DNA of 5,560 bases from Spartobacteria bacterium. Its GTDB lineage: Bacteria > Verrucomicrobiota > Verrucomicrobiia > Chthoniobacterales > UBA6821. A program made the translations under genes and the position numbers. The DNA is taken from the NCBI GenBank assembly GCA_947466005.1, contig CANIBV010000097.1:1-5560 (forward strand). Direction: 5' to 3'. The notes under the pieces were generated by a model, which worked only from the letters and a program-made list of their open reading frames with translations, did not search any database and was not told the DNA's origin. Positions 5,433 through 5,560 of the stretch are shown piece by piece (the stretch's first letter is position 1; each line of letters opens with the position of its first letter).

Positions 5433-5560
5433 ATGCAATTACCCTCCCGCCTATTCCTTTCCACGCTTTTGGCTGGCGGAGTCCTCCTGACCTCCTGCCA
5501 ACCGAGCAAGCCTTCGGTGAAGATCGGAATCAATGCGGAGTTGACCGGTGAAATGCCTGC
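5433..5560 (+). CDS. Branched-chain amino acid ABC transporter-type substrate-binding lipoprotein, N-terminal part (runs off right edge)
   Basis: The first 42 codons are present. The protein starts MQLPSRLFLSTLLAGGVLLTSC, a lipoprotein signal peptide: one Arg, a hydrophobic stretch from about residue 7, and a lipobox LTSC with Cys22 as the probable lipidated residue. Gln at the next position does not give the inner-membrane retention signal known from enterics. After a short linker the mature part begins VKIGINAELTGEMPA, the first strand of periplasmic binding proteins of the LivJ/LivK (Peripla_BP_6) type, where the family has KIGxxxPLTG. The true ligand could be another amino acid, an amide or urea. 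It follows the ArsR-methyltransferase gene after 75 bases in the same direction, with no clear terminator between them. The only Shine-Dalgarno-like bases (GGAG, 5414-5417) lie 15 bases before the ATG, rather far. Confidence 0.8.
   Translation, partial: MQLPSRLFLSTLLAGGVLLTSCQPSKPSVKIGINAELTGEMP

Overview
The window (5,560 bases) looks like chromosomal DNA of a GC-rich Gram-negative bacterium. Most coding regions are clearly GC-rich, and a lipobox-bearing solute-binding protein is present. An ArsR-methyltransferase fusion next to metK-ahcY, genes lacking Shine-Dalgarno motifs and the general protein flavour suggest Verrucomicrobiota, but this is an impression from the sequence and not a placement. 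No mobile element, CRISPR array, tRNA or rRNA was found.

Layout. Bases 3-191 (+) hold the C-terminal end of a YebC/PmpR-family regulator, whose stop codon lies inside an 11-bp-arm inverted repeat. Bases 192-322 have no gene, only short palindromes. Bases 323-780 (-) hold a small, unrecognised, probably membrane-anchored protein that reads well only if one base is restored in a seven-T run. Bases 897-1527 (-) hold a toxin-antitoxin pair: an AbrB/MazE-type antitoxin followed 10 bases later by a Doc-family toxin. Related rho-independent terminators lie on both sides of this pair. Bases 1703-4343 (-) hold the metK-ahcY operon. Bases 4428-5357 (+), transcribed divergently, encode an ArsR-type helix-turn-helix fused to a SAM-dependent methyltransferase fold. 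Base 5433 to the edge (+) is the start of a branched-chain-amino-acid-type solute-binding lipoprotein.

How it fits together. MetK makes S-adenosylmethionine (SAM). Methyltransferases turn SAM into S-adenosylhomocysteine (SAH), and AhcY hydrolyses SAH to homocysteine and adenosine. The divergent regulator has a domain of the type that binds SAM or SAH and no cysteines for metal sensing. A 16-bp inverted repeat lies in the shared intergenic region, three bases before the regulator's start codon. The simplest reading is a self-contained feedback circuit in which the regulator senses SAM/SAH and controls both metK-ahcY and itself, comparable to SahR of Proteobacteria. This circuit is the most interesting part of the window. 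The toxin-antitoxin pair appears to be an independent cassette between terminators.
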